The notes beneath the pieces are model-generated. The model did not search any database and was not told the DNA's origin. It was given only the letters and a program-made list of their open reading frames with translations. 64,000 nt of DNA. Source: an uncultured OM182 clade bacterium (GTDB lineage: Bacteria; Pseudomonadota; Gammaproteobacteria; Pseudomonadales; Azotimanducaceae). Both the position numbers and the translations under genes were made by a program. The stretch is from contig CAJJAA010000037.1 in the NCBI GenBank assembly GCA_905182025.1, positions 1-64,000 on the forward strand. Reading direction: 5' to 3'. Of the stretch, positions 1 through 9,012 are shown piece by piece (position 1 is the first letter of the stretch; every line of letters begins with the position of its first letter).

Positions 1-1389
1 TATCCAATTAATGACCAAGAGTCGCCGATCAGCGTTGTTAACTATAATGGCGTAGGTGGTAGTACAGTTTTGTACGCTGCACATTTTCCCCGCCTGCACC
101 CTTCAGACTTTAAGGTCAAGAGTCTTGATGGTGTGGCAGAAGACTGGCCTATCGATTATTTTCAATTGGAACCTTATTACCAACAAAATGATAAAAATAT
201 CGGTGTTTCAGGCTTGGACGGTGATCCAGCCTATCCCGATAAACAGTTACCGCTGCCACCGATTCCGATGGGTAAAATGGGTAATGTCATCGGTGAGGGT
301 TTCAACAAACTCGGCTGGCACTGGTGGCCTTCGGATGCCGCCATTATTTCTGAACGCTACGAGGGGCGTGATCGCTGTATCAATCTCGGTCCGTGTATTT
401 CCGGTTGTAGTCAGGGGGCCAAATCCAGCGCTGATGTAACCTATTGGCCAATGGCGATTCGAGCCGGGGTTGAGCTAAAAACCAATTGTCGCGTCAGAGA
501 GATTACCGTTGATGATAAGGGTATGGCGACCGGCGTCATCTACTATGATGCACAAGGGCAGGAGCAGGAACAAAAGGCGGAGGTTGTGATTGTCGCTTGT
601 AACGGTGTAGGCACGCCGCGTTTGTTATTGAATTCGAAATCAGAATTGTTTCCGGATGGCTTAGCCAACAGCTCTGGCTTGGTTGGCAAAAACCTTATGA
701 TGCATCCTTGGAATCATATGGAAGGCTTCTTTGAGCCTGGGCTGGCGTCGCACCTTGGACCGCAGGGGAGCTGTGTCCTTTCGCAGCAATTCTACGAGAG
801 TGACGCGACCCGCGACTTTGATCGGGGCTATGGCCTTCAGGTGACAAGGGGCTCGTCGCCTATTGCGACGGCTATTAATGGCTACAACAGGGGCGATATT
901 CCCTGGGGTGACGGTCACCATGACGCCTTTAAAAAATATTTCGGTACCAACATTGCCGTCGGTGTTTGCGTTGAAGACCTTCCGGAGTTGCATAACTGCG
1001 TGACGCTTGACCCGGATATCACTGATTCAGATGGCATTGCTGCGCCGAAAATTAACTACCGACTGAGCGAAAATAGTCTAAAAATGCTTGCCCATGGCAG
1101 AGCTCGCAGTCGAGAATTGCTTGAAGCTGCGGGTGCAAAACAGATCAATGATTACGGCCAACTGCGTTATGCCGGTTGGCACCTGCTGGGGACAGCGCGT
1201 ATGGGTCGCGACCCTGCAACTTCGGTCGTTAACGAATGGGGTCGTAGCCACGATGTGAAAAATCTCTTTATCGTTGACGGTAGTATTTTTGTGACCTCCG
1301 CCGCCGGCAATCCAACAACGACAATTCAGGCGCTGGCGTTGTACATCGCTGACACAATGAAAAAAAATCTTGCCAACTTGTTCGATTAA
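1..1389 (+). CDS. GMC-family oxidoreductase, 5' end outside window
   Basis: The reading frame is open from base 1, so the N-terminal Rossmann FAD-binding segment lies upstream of the window; the TTG at 70 is not a real start. The first visible residues carry the GMC signature GVGGSTVLY, matching the second GMC family pattern. The C-terminal GMC_oxred_C domain is complete: a WHLLGTARMG motif holds the active-site His and NPTTT holds the second catalytic polar residue. Members oxidise alcohols or sugars with FAD. The next gene is a gluconate-dehydrogenase-subunit-3-like protein, which in known gluconate and fructose dehydrogenases partners the FAD subunit, so a membrane- or periplasm-linked dehydrogenase is likely. 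Substrate is unknown. The family call is firm, the specific reaction is not. Confidence 0.93.
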   Translation, partial: YPINDQESPISVVNYNGVGGSTVLYAAHFPRLHPSDFKVKSLDGVAEDWPIDYFQLEPYYQQNDKNIGVSGLDGDPAYPDKQLPLPPIPMGKMGNVIGEGFNKLGWHWWPSDAAIISERYEGRDRCINLGPCISGCSQGAKSSADVTYWPMAIRAGVELKTNCRVREITVDDKGMATGVIYYDAQGQEQEQKAEVVIVACNGVGTPRLLLNSKSELFPDGLANSSGLVGKNLMMHPWNHMEGFFEPGLASHLGPQGSCVLSQQFYESDATRDFDRGYGLQVTRGSSPIATAINGYNRGDIPWGDGHHDAFKKYFGTNIAVGVCVEDLPELHNCVTLDPDITDSDGIAAPKINYRLSENSLKMLAHGRARSRELLEAAGAKQINDYGQLRYAGWHLLGTARMGRDPATSVVNEWGRSHDVKNLFIVDGSIFVTSAAGNPTTTIQALALYIADTMKKNLANLFD

Positions 1390-1400
1390 GGAGATCGCTG

Positions 1401-1877
1401 ATGACTGACGAGATGATCAAAACCGACCGGGTTATAACGCAAAGACAGACCGAAACGTTGAACTCTCTTTTAGGACGTATTATTCCAGCAAGCAAAGACC
1501 GCAGTATGCCTGCAGCAACCGACATTGGATTTGAAGAGTATGTCGTAAATATAGAGCCTGATTTTGCTGCAGTATTATCTAGGGCGCTGGACTACCTAGA
1601 GTTTGTTGGTGGCTCGGATATGTGTTTCGCGCAACTGTCTGATGCTGCTCAACAAACGGCGATAGATCAAAGTAAACAAAAGCTTGATCAATTTTATTCT
1701 GCATTGACGCCCATCGTCTTCGCTTGTTACTACCAAAATGAAAAGGTGCTTGAAGGTTTGGGTCTTGAATCCAGGGCGCCTTTCCCAAAAGGGAATGAAG
1801 TTGAGTTAGGTGACTTGAGCCTTCTTGACCCTGTTAGAGCTAGAGGGCCTATATGGCGGCAACTAGATGAAGGTTGA
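1401..1877 (+). CDS. Gluconate 2-dehydrogenase subunit 3-like protein
   Basis: A 158-residue protein whose N-terminal part, with LLGRIIPASKDRSMPAATD followed by an acidic stretch, matches the pattern of gluconate 2-dehydrogenase subunit 3 (a IIP..D...GA.d.G signature). The start is supported by AAGGAG about 7 bases before the ATG. No Tat or Sec signal is visible, and it is shorter than the usual roughly 240-residue Tat-exported members. It begins 11 bp after the GMC oxidoreductase stop, and its 3' end overlaps the next gene by 11 bp, so the three are probably co-translated. Its likely role is a small partner subunit of the GMC dehydrogenase. Confidence 0.8.
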   Translation: MTDEMIKTDRVITQRQTETLNSLLGRIIPASKDRSMPAATDIGFEEYVVNIEPDFAAVLSRALDYLEFVGGSDMCFAQLSDAAQQTAIDQSKQKLDQFYSALTPIVFACYYQNEKVLEGLGLESRAPFPKGNEVELGDLSLLDPVRARGPIWRQLDEG

Positions 1878-3153
1878 CCTGAGGTATGGTCAAACCGGCT
1901 TAACAGTTGATTTGCCCGCCGAATGCGAGCCTCACATCATTCGAAAACCGAAAATGGCGATACTGCAAAATAAAGCGGCCGCCGTCATGCAGGCCTTGGA
2001 TCAACCCGTTGGATGCGCTTGCTTACAAAGTATTGCAGCATCAAAAAAAACGGCCTGTATTCTGATTTGTGACGTCACCCGACCTGTGCCGAATGGTGTT
2101 TTTCTTCGTCCAGTTGTTGAAAAGTTATTGAGTGCCGGTCTAAAGCTACCTGACATTACGATTCTTGTCGCAACCGGATTGCACCGGCCTAATGAAGGTG
2201 AAGAGCTCGCTCGCGTCGTTGGCGATCCTTGGATCATGGCGAATGTGCGGGTGGAAAACCATTTCGCCCGTGACGAAAATGCCCATATTGATCTAGGTTA
2301 TACGGCCACTCGCAACACCCCCGTGTCTTTGGATCGACGGTTTGTTGAGGCTGATATTCGCATCGCGACGGGATTAGTTGAACCACATTTTATGGCGGGT
2401 TACTCCGGTGGTCGAAAGGTGATTGCCCCGGGTATTGCCGGTGAGGAAACAATTCGAACTTTTCACAGCGCAGCTTTCATGGCCGATCCAAATGCCGTTG
2501 AATGTAACCTTGTCGGTAATCCACTTCATGAGGAGCAGTTGCAAATTGTCAAAATGCTGGGAGAGGTTTATGCAATCAATACGGTGATTGATGAAGAGCG
2601 TAATCTGGTTTTCATCAATTTCGGCGAAGTTATTCAAAGTCATCTGCAAGCAGTGGCATTTGCACATGATTGCTGTGTTGTTGAGGTTGATAGGCGCTAC
2701 AACACAGTGCTGACATCTGCCGCCGGTTACCCGCTGGATAAAACCTACTACCAGACAGTCAAAGGCATGGTGACGCCGCTGGATATTGTTAATGACGGCG
2801 GCACTATTATTATTGCATCTGAATGTGGTGAAGGTTTGGGGTCTGCTAACTTTAGAGCGTCACAGACCCGTCTTATTGAAATGGGTGCAGATGCTTTCCT
2901 CCAAAAAATTCATAAACAGAGATTAGCAGAAGTCGATGAGTGGCAATCTCAGATGCAAACGAAACCGACTTCCAAGGCTCTCGTTCAACTCTATTCTGGC
3001 GGACTTCCGAAAAAAGACCATAGTCTAACGGGCATAGAGAGGGTTGCCTCAATTGAAAGCGCTATTAGGAGGAGCATTGACAGGGCTTCGGACCCTGTTG
3101 TTGCGGTGATTCCTGAAGGTCCCTATGTCGTTCCCAAGTTCGCGGGGCTATAG
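1867..3153 (+). CDS. LarA-like nickel-pincer-nucleotide enzyme (lactate racemase family)
   Basis: A 428-residue protein of the LarA/DUF2088 family. Visible hallmarks are DVTRPVP near residue 70 (nucleotide-binding loop with the conserved Arg), an ENHFARDE His segment near residue 125, and EPHFMAGYSGGRK near residues 175-187, which holds the His and the Lys that carries the nickel pincer cofactor in lactate racemase. Downstream FHS fits the additional metal His. LarA homologues racemise or epimerise alpha-hydroxy acids. The cofactor-making genes larB, larC and larE are not in this window and must lie elsewhere if the enzyme is active. It starts inside the end of the preceding gene, so it is coupled to the GMC dehydrogenase pair. 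A 2-hydroxy-acid or sugar-acid oxidation route is plausible; the substrate is unknown. Confidence 0.87.
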   Translation: MKVDLRYGQTGLTVDLPAECEPHIIRKPKMAILQNKAAAVMQALDQPVGCACLQSIAASKKTACILICDVTRPVPNGVFLRPVVEKLLSAGLKLPDITILVATGLHRPNEGEELARVVGDPWIMANVRVENHFARDENAHIDLGYTATRNTPVSLDRRFVEADIRIATGLVEPHFMAGYSGGRKVIAPGIAGEETIRTFHSAAFMADPNAVECNLVGNPLHEEQLQIVKMLGEVYAINTVIDEERNLVFINFGEVIQSHLQAVAFAHDCCVVEVDRRYNTVLTSAAGYPLDKTYYQTVKGMVTPLDIVNDGGTIIIASECGEGLGSANFRASQTRLIEMGADAFLQKIHKQRLAEVDEWQSQMQTKPTSKALVQLYSGGLPKKDHSLTGIERVASIESAIRRSIDRASDPVVAVIPEGPYVVPKFAGL

Positions 3154-3179
3154 CGAAAACGATAGAAGAGCAAATTAAA

Positions 3180-4400
3180 CTAGGTGGTAACCCAAAAGCT
3201 TTCCATGCCCCTAAAGCTAGGCACAGTAGCGCGAACTAAGCCCTTTTCACTATGTGTGATGTTGGGAAAACGAGTGATGATTGCCAGTATAGCTTCTTGA
3301 GCTTCAAGCCTGGCCAAGTGAGCGCCGAGGCACATGTGTCTGCCTCCGCCGAATGATTGATGGTGGGTATCTTCGCGCTCAATATCAAACCTGTCTGGGT
3401 CTGGGTAGACTTCGGGGTCACGGTTGGCTGATGCTAAGGATACGATCAGACTTTCTCCCGTGCCAATCGGGCAACCTTGAACGTCTGTATCTCTGTTAGG
3501 AATACGAGCCGAGTTTAGTACGGGGCTTTCGAAACGCAGTATTTCCTCGACAGCATTTTTTATAAAGCTTGGGTTGTCTTTCAACAATTGCAGCTGTTGT
3601 GGATTATCAAGCAGTGCTTTCATACCATTGCCAATCAAATCGGTGGTGGTGACATTGCCTGCGATCAGCATTAAATTGCATTGTAAAATGAGCTCGTGCT
3701 GCGACAATTTGTCCCCCTCTTCTTCTGCTCGAATTAAATCACTAAGAAGGTCGTCGCCAAGATGCTTGCGGCGAGCTTCGATTTCTTTTAGAAAAAAATC
3801 ATCGAGTTTGCGTTGCGCAACCTCTGCGACTCTTAGGTCCTCAGGATCGGGAAAGGGGCTGAAGGCTGTTTTTACTGATTGGTCCGACCAAACCTTGAAG
3901 TTGTCGTGATGGCTCGCATCGATACCGAGCAGTTCAGCAATCACAACAGTGGGGATGGGGTTGGCAAACGCCTTAATCAGATCGAATTCAGGTTCACAAA
4001 TTGAATCGAGTATGCGCTTGACTACTTGTTGCGTTCTGGGGCGCCATTTTTCTACAGCCGACGGCATGAAGGGTTTGCTAACGAGTGACCGAAGCCGTTT
4101 GTGGTTCGGTTCATCCATTAATAACATGGATGGCTCTTCTTCTTTGTTCGCGCCCCCAAGTAGTTCGTAGATGAAGGATCCTTGTTTGCCTTTGCGGGGG
4201 TCGCTCCAATAATCCTTGTCTCGAAGAATTAGTTTGACATCATCATGACGCGTGGCGATGTACTGGTTTAACTCGTCGTCATGGTGTAATGGCGTTGTTT
4301 GTCGGATGCGCTCAAGTATGGCGTAAGGGTTTGATTTGTAATGCTCATCGAGCACGGTCAATGCGATGCCCTTAGGTAACTCTTCACCCATATCCTTCAT
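3180..4400 (-). CDS. Cytochrome P450, bacterial class I type
   Basis: A 406-residue soluble P450 of the usual bacterial length with no membrane anchor. The I-helix oxygen-activation motif appears as AGNVTTTD near residue 245, the K-helix ExxR as EILR near residue 285, and the haem-binding loop as FGGGRHMCLG near residue 350 with the cysteine thiolate ligand. GGAG lies 8 bases before the ATG. It is the last gene of a seven-gene minus-strand run that begins with a molybdenum hydroxylase. No ferredoxin or ferredoxin reductase is adjacent, so electrons must come from elsewhere. P450s in such settings hydroxylate terpenoids, steroids, alkyl or aromatic compounds; the substrate here cannot be read from sequence. 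Confidence 0.95.
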   Translation of the reverse strand: MKDMGEELPKGIALTVLDEHYKSNPYAILERIRQTTPLHHDDELNQYIATRHDDVKLILRDKDYWSDPRKGKQGSFIYELLGGANKEEEPSMLLMDEPNHKRLRSLVSKPFMPSAVEKWRPRTQQVVKRILDSICEPEFDLIKAFANPIPTVVIAELLGIDASHHDNFKVWSDQSVKTAFSPFPDPEDLRVAEVAQRKLDDFFLKEIEARRKHLGDDLLSDLIRAEEEGDKLSQHELILQCNLMLIAGNVTTTDLIGNGMKALLDNPQQLQLLKDNPSFIKNAVEEILRFESPVLNSARIPNRDTDVQGCPIGTGESLIVSLASANRDPEVYPDPDRFDIEREDTHHQSFGGGRHMCLGAHLARLEAQEAILAIITRFPNITHSEKGLVRATVPSFRGMESFWVTT

Positions 4401-4460
4401 CGAAGCACTCCGTATTTCTTAAGAATGATACAAAGGTTATAGATCTTGAGCGCTGACGGG

Positions 4461-4901
4461 TCAAGTGGTGTCGTTTGATGCGGGCCGAGAGTCGCTCATT
4501 ATTCTGTCGAGGGTAACCTGAGCGGATCGAGTATCGGTAAGATCTCTAACCTCAATCATCTCGCAACCATCCCTGATCATTTCATCAATTTTGACCGGAT
4601 AGTACTTACAGTCATCGGGCCTGTCGTAATAGATAGAGCAGCTGTATTTGATTTTCGGCGGTTCTGTCACGGTAGTCATATTTTTTTGCTGTGATTCAAC
4701 CGTCAGAAAAGGACAGACCGTTAGCTGTTCCTCGCTTATTGGATCCATCCAGATTTTGCCTTTGTTTACATATTTAGCAATCTCTGGACGGTGATTTTGC
4801 CACCAATCAATCTCCTCTGGGGCGGCGGATAGTCCGCCGTTGCCGTATTTAATACAGCACTTTCCGCACTGGTTACAGTTCTGCATAGATGCTGGTGACA
4901 A
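4461..4901 (-). CDS. YkgJ-family cysteine cluster protein
   Basis: A 146-residue protein beginning with the CNQCGKCC cluster typical of the YkgJ/CxxCxxCC family, followed by CPFL near residue 65 and CKYYPV near residue 100, where further conserved cysteines sit. The cysteines are thought to bind zinc or an Fe-S cluster. Family members have no firmly established function; some sit beside oxidoreductases or flagellin-modification genes. It lies 42 bp after the dienelactone-hydrolase-like gene and 60 bp before the P450 gene on the same strand, so it is probably part of that operon. A metal-delivery or maturation role is possible but is inference. Confidence 0.82.
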   Translation of the reverse strand: MSPASMQNCNQCGKCCIKYGNGGLSAAPEEIDWWQNHRPEIAKYVNKGKIWMDPISEEQLTVCPFLTVESQQKNMTTVTEPPKIKYSCSIYYDRPDDCKYYPVKIDEMIRDGCEMIEVRDLTDTRSAQVTLDRIMSDSRPASNDTT

Positions 4902-4943
4902 ACATGTTTTGAGCCATAGCGTTCAGCCGACCTCGGGTCTTTA

Positions 4944-5831
4944 TCAAGGAATGGCCGTGCCAGAAGCATTGTGGCTGATGGCGTTTTGTTTCACGCCCGG
5001 GAAGATTTCTCGAAACAGATTCAGCATGTTCATCGTAGAGCGTCGATCAGTGCTCTCGTGTAGCTTGCCCGGTCGGCCCAGACTTGGTGGTAACGCAAAA
5101 CCGTGGGGTGTGCCGGCATAGTGATGGAACACCCAATCAACGCCAGCCTCATTCATTTCTTCGAAGAAGCGCTGTTTGCTCTCGTCAGGTACCAAAGGAT
5201 CTTCTGCGCCATTTTCGACGACGACCACGGTATCCGTATTGTAGTTATTCTCACAGGGTTTTAGTGTCGGCCGCTGCGCCCCATTAGCTGCGGGGTTGGG
5301 GTCCTCACCTGTTTGTAACAAGCCATGTAAGGAGACAACGCCGCCGACATTCAAGCCCCCACGAACACATTCAAGGACAGCCATTCCGCCGAAGCAGTAG
5401 CCGATAGCTGCCGGTGCGAATGTGCTCTCAACGCTTGGGTGTTCGAGGCCAAGACGGATCCACTCGGCAAGTAGTGAGCGGAACAATTCATGATCATGAT
5501 CCATGGCAACCATGCCTTCGAAACATTTCTTCTGAAAGCTTGGAATTTTCTCCACATCTTCTGGGAAGTCACGTTCATCGGCTGGCACCGTGTCACCGTA
5601 GAGGTCAATGGCCAGTCCGACATAGCCAACTCTGGCGAGATATTCAGCAACATCAACGTCAAAGAATTTCAGACCCTGGTAGTTGTGTATCACGATGACC
5701 AGCGGTTTTGGCCCCTGCGATGCGGGTGGTGCTACGAGGTGCCCTACAAAATTATTATCGCGAAAAGAAAAACTGATTTCGTCCCGCTGCAGATCTTCTG
5801 CGTCCGGCCATAGTTGGTGTGGGTCGGTCAT
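4944..5831 (-). CDS. Dienelactone hydrolase family protein
   Basis: The protein (295 residues from the chosen start) is an alpha/beta hydrolase of the dienelactone hydrolase family. The nucleophile motif is GYCFGG (Cys in place of Ser, as in DLH). The acid is likely the Asp in GAEDPLVPDE, and the His is in GTPHGFALP. The frame stays open upstream to 5954, but that would overlap the next gene, so the ATG at 5831 (MTDPHQLW) is preferred. DLH enzymes open lactone rings formed in aromatic catabolism, and relatives cleave other esters. Its place between Mo-hydroxylase genes and a P450 suggests a ring-cleavage or ester-cleavage step in the same pathway. The substrate is unknown. Confidence 0.88.
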   Translation of the reverse strand: MTDPHQLWPDAEDLQRDEISFSFRDNNFVGHLVAPPASQGPKPLVIVIHNYQGLKFFDVDVAEYLARVGYVGLAIDLYGDTVPADERDFPEDVEKIPSFQKKCFEGMVAMDHDHELFRSLLAEWIRLGLEHPSVESTFAPAAIGYCFGGMAVLECVRGGLNVGGVVSLHGLLQTGEDPNPAANGAQRPTLKPCENNYNTDTVVVVENGAEDPLVPDESKQRFFEEMNEAGVDWVFHHYAGTPHGFALPPSLGRPGKLHESTDRRSTMNMLNLFREIFPGVKQNAISHNASGTAIP

Positions 5832-5883
5832 ACATGCCTCGTTTAACAAATGCGGTGTGGTACTGAGCGCCTTAAATTGGCGA

Positions 5884-6126
5884 CTAACCGCCCTGAATGC
5901 GAGGCAGTAGATAGATCTCAGCGTCGGTTGGAATTTCTTTACCCCAGTCGTCACGATAGATTTGACCGTCTATTGCTACCGCAATACCGGCTTCGAGATG
6001 CTGGGACATATTAGGATATTGTGCTTCCAACTTGGAAAGAAGCTGGCCGATGGTTGCGGCAACGATTGAAATCGATTCCTCGCCATTGGCGGCTGCTTGG
6101 AGAGTAGGGGATAGGCTAATCTTCAT
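5884..6126 (-). CDS. MoaD/ThiS-like ubiquitin-fold sulfur carrier
   Basis: An 80-residue protein with the beta-grasp pattern of MoaD/ThiS and the hallmark C-terminal Gly-Gly (PRIQGG), the residue that is adenylated and thiocarboxylated. A LPRIQGG-type ending is typical of MoaD-like proteins. It sits 50 bp downstream of the molybdenum-subunit gene and 52 bp before the dienelactone hydrolase gene on the same strand. A dedicated MoaD-like carrier could serve molybdopterin synthesis for the neighbouring hydroxylase, or donate sulfur for another modification. No MoaE partner is in the window. The family is clear; the pathway is inferred from context. Confidence 0.83.
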   Translation of the reverse strand: MKISLSPTLQAAANGEESISIVAATIGQLLSKLEAQYPNMSQHLEAGIAVAIDGQIYRDDWGKEIPTDAEIYLLPRIQGG

Positions 6127-6176
6127 TTATTAACTTACCCGCTACTCGTGCATTGCAGTTCTGCCAAGTCGAACCA

Positions 6177-8441
6177 TTAGCCGCCAGCTTGCTCATCAAG
6201 CGCTTTCAGGATTCGAGGTGGTGACATTGGAATATGGTTCAAACGAACCCCTACAGCATTCGAAACTGCGTTACCAATCGCTGCCAATGGCGGTACGATT
6301 GACGTCTCACCTACACCACGAACTCCGTAAGGGTGGTTAGGGTTAGGGATTTCGAGAATCTCCGTATCGATGAAGGGAAGGTCAGAGCAAACTGGGATTC
6401 TGTAATCGAGAAACCCTGGGTTCTGCAACGTACCGTCCTTGCCATAGATATATTCTTCATTGAGTGCCCAGCCAATACCTTGAGCTGCACCACCTTGGAA
6501 TTGCCCTTCGACATAATCCGGGTGGATTGCCTTGCCCGCGTCCTGAATAACAGTGTAGCGAATAACGCGGGTTGAACCAGTCTCGGGATCTACCTCAACG
6601 TCACAGATATGACTGGCGAACGAAACGCCGGCGTTATCTGCGACAGTCTCGTTGTGTCCTGCAATAGGTCCGCCGGTTTGCGGTGACTTCGCTGCGATTT
6701 CCTTTAGCGTCAGCGGTGGAAGGTTCGAGTGAGCCTTGCCAGTTGCTTTAGCTCCGCCATTCTCCCAAACCACGTCTTCAACGGGAATATCCCACATTTT
6801 TGCCGCACGTCCTTTCATAACTTCAACTGCGTTGCGAGCAGCGAAAATCGTCGCCATACCAGAAGAGAATGTTCCGCGGCTACCCTCGGTCATATCATTG
6901 TGACCCAGAGATGCAGTGTCAGCGACGCTCGCTTTCACCTGCTCATAGTCAATACCGAGCTCCTCTGCGGCAATTAAAGATAGTGAGGCGCGTGATCCGC
7001 CGACGTCGATTGTGCCGACGGTCAGAGACACTGTACCGTCGATACCGATATTAAGATCCGTGCAGGTTTGACCACCAAAGTTAAACCAGAAGCCGCAGGC
7101 CATGCCGCGTCCTTGGTTCTTCTTAAGTTTCGCCCGCATATGCGGATGCTTCTTCACCGCTTCTAATGTTGGGCCGATACCAATCGGACCGTAGACGGGG
7201 CCGTAGGATGCACGTGTGCCTTCTTTGGCAGCGTTCTTAATTCTGAATTCAACAGGATCCATGCCGAGTTTGCCTGCCATCAAATCCATTGTGCTCTCAA
7301 CACCGAAAGCAGCCATAGGCGCAGAGGGCGCTCGATAGGCAGCAACTTTAGGACGATTAACCAATACATCGTAGCCAACGGTCTTTACGTTCTTCAGGTC
7401 GTAGCAAGCATAGGCTGTCATCGCGCCGATCATGCCCCAGTTGGCAGGGAATGCGCCGTTCTGATAACGCAGGCTTGCCGAAGCGGCCGTAATCGTGCCG
7501 TCCTTTTTTGCGCCAATTTTGACATCGATAGACGTTGAACAGGTTGGTCCTGAGGCTTTGAATACTTCGTCTCGTGTCATAACAAGTTTGACGGGACGAT
7601 TCGCTTTTCGTGAAAGCACTAGAGCAACAGGTTCCATCCAGACATGAGTCTTACCGCCGAAGCCGCCACCAATTTCAGAGGCGGTTACCTTCAGCTTAGC
7701 GATATCGATACCCAGCAGTGTTGAGCAAACATTCCTGAACACAAAGTGTCCCTGCGTTGTCACCCATAGTTCACCTGAACCATCTGAGCTCATGTTTGCA
7801 AGACATGCATGAGGCTCAATATAACCTTGATGGGTCTGCTCCGTTTTGTAGCTTTTCTCGACAATGACATCGGCTTCAGCAAAGCCCGCGTCAACATCAC
7901 CATGACCAAACTGAGAAATGCCAGAAACGTTGGAAGGCTTCGTTGGTTTAGGTTCAACCCCTGAGGTGAAAACAAAATCCTGAACGACCGGGGCATCAGC
8001 CTCCATTGCCTCATCAACATCTGTGACGTGCGGCAATTTTTCGTACGTGACTTTGATCAACTTCAGAGCTTGCTTGGCAATTGTCTTATCAACTGCTGCA
8101 ACGGCGGCCACCGCATGACCGTCATAAAGCGCGCGGCCTCTGGCCATGCAATTTTCCAAAATGTCCATCATGCCTCGGTTGCCACCGGTTAGATCCGGCA
8201 GATCTTCACAGGTTACAACCGCTTTTACGCCGGGTAACTTTTCAGCTTTTGATATGTCTATTTTCTTGATGCGCGCGTGCGCGTGCGGCGAGCGCAAAAT
8301 TAAGCCGACTAACTGTCCAGGCGCATATGCATCCGCACCGTATTTTGCTCGACCTGTCACTTTATCTACGCCGTCTGGCCGTCTTACGCGACGACCGACC
8401 TGCTCAAATTTCTGATCTGTATAACTGGTATCGTTTCCCAT
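6177..8441 (-). CDS. Molybdenum hydroxylase large subunit (xanthine dehydrogenase/CoxL superfamily)
   Basis: A 754-residue molybdopterin-binding subunit. Near residues 40-150 lies the a/b hammerhead domain. GGGFGGK near residue 255 is the conserved molybdopterin-contacting motif, AYRAPSAP near residue 360 is the loop facing the active site, and GVRGVGETS near residue 720 carries the catalytic Glu conserved in hydroxylases. The active-site loop is not the Cys-containing CoxL form (AYxCSFR) of true CO dehydrogenase, so a hydroxylase for an organic substrate such as an N-heterocycle, aldehyde or aromatic acyl compound is more likely. AGGA lies 7 bases before the ATG. It follows the FAD and 2Fe-2S subunit genes. 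Confidence 0.94.
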   Translation of the reverse strand: MGNDTSYTDQKFEQVGRRVRRPDGVDKVTGRAKYGADAYAPGQLVGLILRSPHAHARIKKIDISKAEKLPGVKAVVTCEDLPDLTGGNRGMMDILENCMARGRALYDGHAVAAVAAVDKTIAKQALKLIKVTYEKLPHVTDVDEAMEADAPVVQDFVFTSGVEPKPTKPSNVSGISQFGHGDVDAGFAEADVIVEKSYKTEQTHQGYIEPHACLANMSSDGSGELWVTTQGHFVFRNVCSTLLGIDIAKLKVTASEIGGGFGGKTHVWMEPVALVLSRKANRPVKLVMTRDEVFKASGPTCSTSIDVKIGAKKDGTITAASASLRYQNGAFPANWGMIGAMTAYACYDLKNVKTVGYDVLVNRPKVAAYRAPSAPMAAFGVESTMDLMAGKLGMDPVEFRIKNAAKEGTRASYGPVYGPIGIGPTLEAVKKHPHMRAKLKKNQGRGMACGFWFNFGGQTCTDLNIGIDGTVSLTVGTIDVGGSRASLSLIAAEELGIDYEQVKASVADTASLGHNDMTEGSRGTFSSGMATIFAARNAVEVMKGRAAKMWDIPVEDVVWENGGAKATGKAHSNLPPLTLKEIAAKSPQTGGPIAGHNETVADNAGVSFASHICDVEVDPETGSTRVIRYTVIQDAGKAIHPDYVEGQFQGGAAQGIGWALNEEYIYGKDGTLQNPGFLDYRIPVCSDLPFIDTEILEIPNPNHPYGVRGVGETSIVPPLAAIGNAVSNAVGVRLNHIPMSPPRILKALDEQAGG

Positions 8442-8514
8442 GTCAGATTCCTATGTCCAAATTTTGTGTGCTAGAACGTACATTCTTTTGTTTGTGCAAA
8501 AATGCGCCTACTGA

Positions 8515-9012
8515 CTATTTTTTCTTAGTCTTCTTACTCTTCTTGCGCATTTCCTTCGAGGCAACCTGAACGGCACGAACAATTTTGTCATAACCTGTGC
8601 AACGGCAAAGGTTACCGGCCAGAGCGTAGCGAATCTCTTTTTCAGTGGGGCTCGGGTTACGTTCTAGTAAAGCGTTTGCGGCAATTAGAAAGCCAGGAGT
8701 ACAAATACCACACTGCAATGCAGCGTTATCAATAAAGCTTTCTTGAAGCGGGTGAAGTTGGCCGTTTTCAACCATGCCTTCAACGGTGCCGACCTGTCTG
8801 CCCTCAACCTCTGCGCTCAAAACAAGGCATGAACACATTAGTCTGCCGTCCAGTGTGACGCTGCAAGACCCGCAATCACCTGTGCCGCAACCTTCTTTGA
8901 CACCGGTTAGGCCGACTCGATCTCGAAGTGAATCAAGTAGCGTTTCTTCAGGTGGACAGGCGAACTCAATTGGATCGCCGTTGATTGTAGTAGAAACAAG
9001 TACGCTAGACAT
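8515..9012 (-). CDS. Molybdenum hydroxylase small subunit with two 2Fe-2S clusters
   Basis: A 165-residue iron-sulfur subunit. The plant-ferredoxin-like cluster is bound by CGTGDCGSC near residues 42-50 plus a later Cys in LMCSC. The second cluster is bound by QCGICTPG near residue 103 and CRCTGY near residue 138. The C terminus is a strikingly basic Lys/Arg tail (MRKKSKKTKKK) that is unusual for this subunit. The start is decided by a near-perfect AGGAGGT 7 bases upstream, inside the end of the FAD-subunit gene; that gene's stop codon directly abuts this ATG. The subunit passes electrons from Mo to FAD. Confidence 0.95.
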   Translation of the reverse strand: MSSVLVSTTINGDPIEFACPPEETLLDSLRDRVGLTGVKEGCGTGDCGSCSVTLDGRLMCSCLVLSAEVEGRQVGTVEGMVENGQLHPLQESFIDNAALQCGICTPGFLIAANALLERNPSPTEKEIRYALAGNLCRCTGYDKIVRAVQVASKEMRKKSKKTKKK

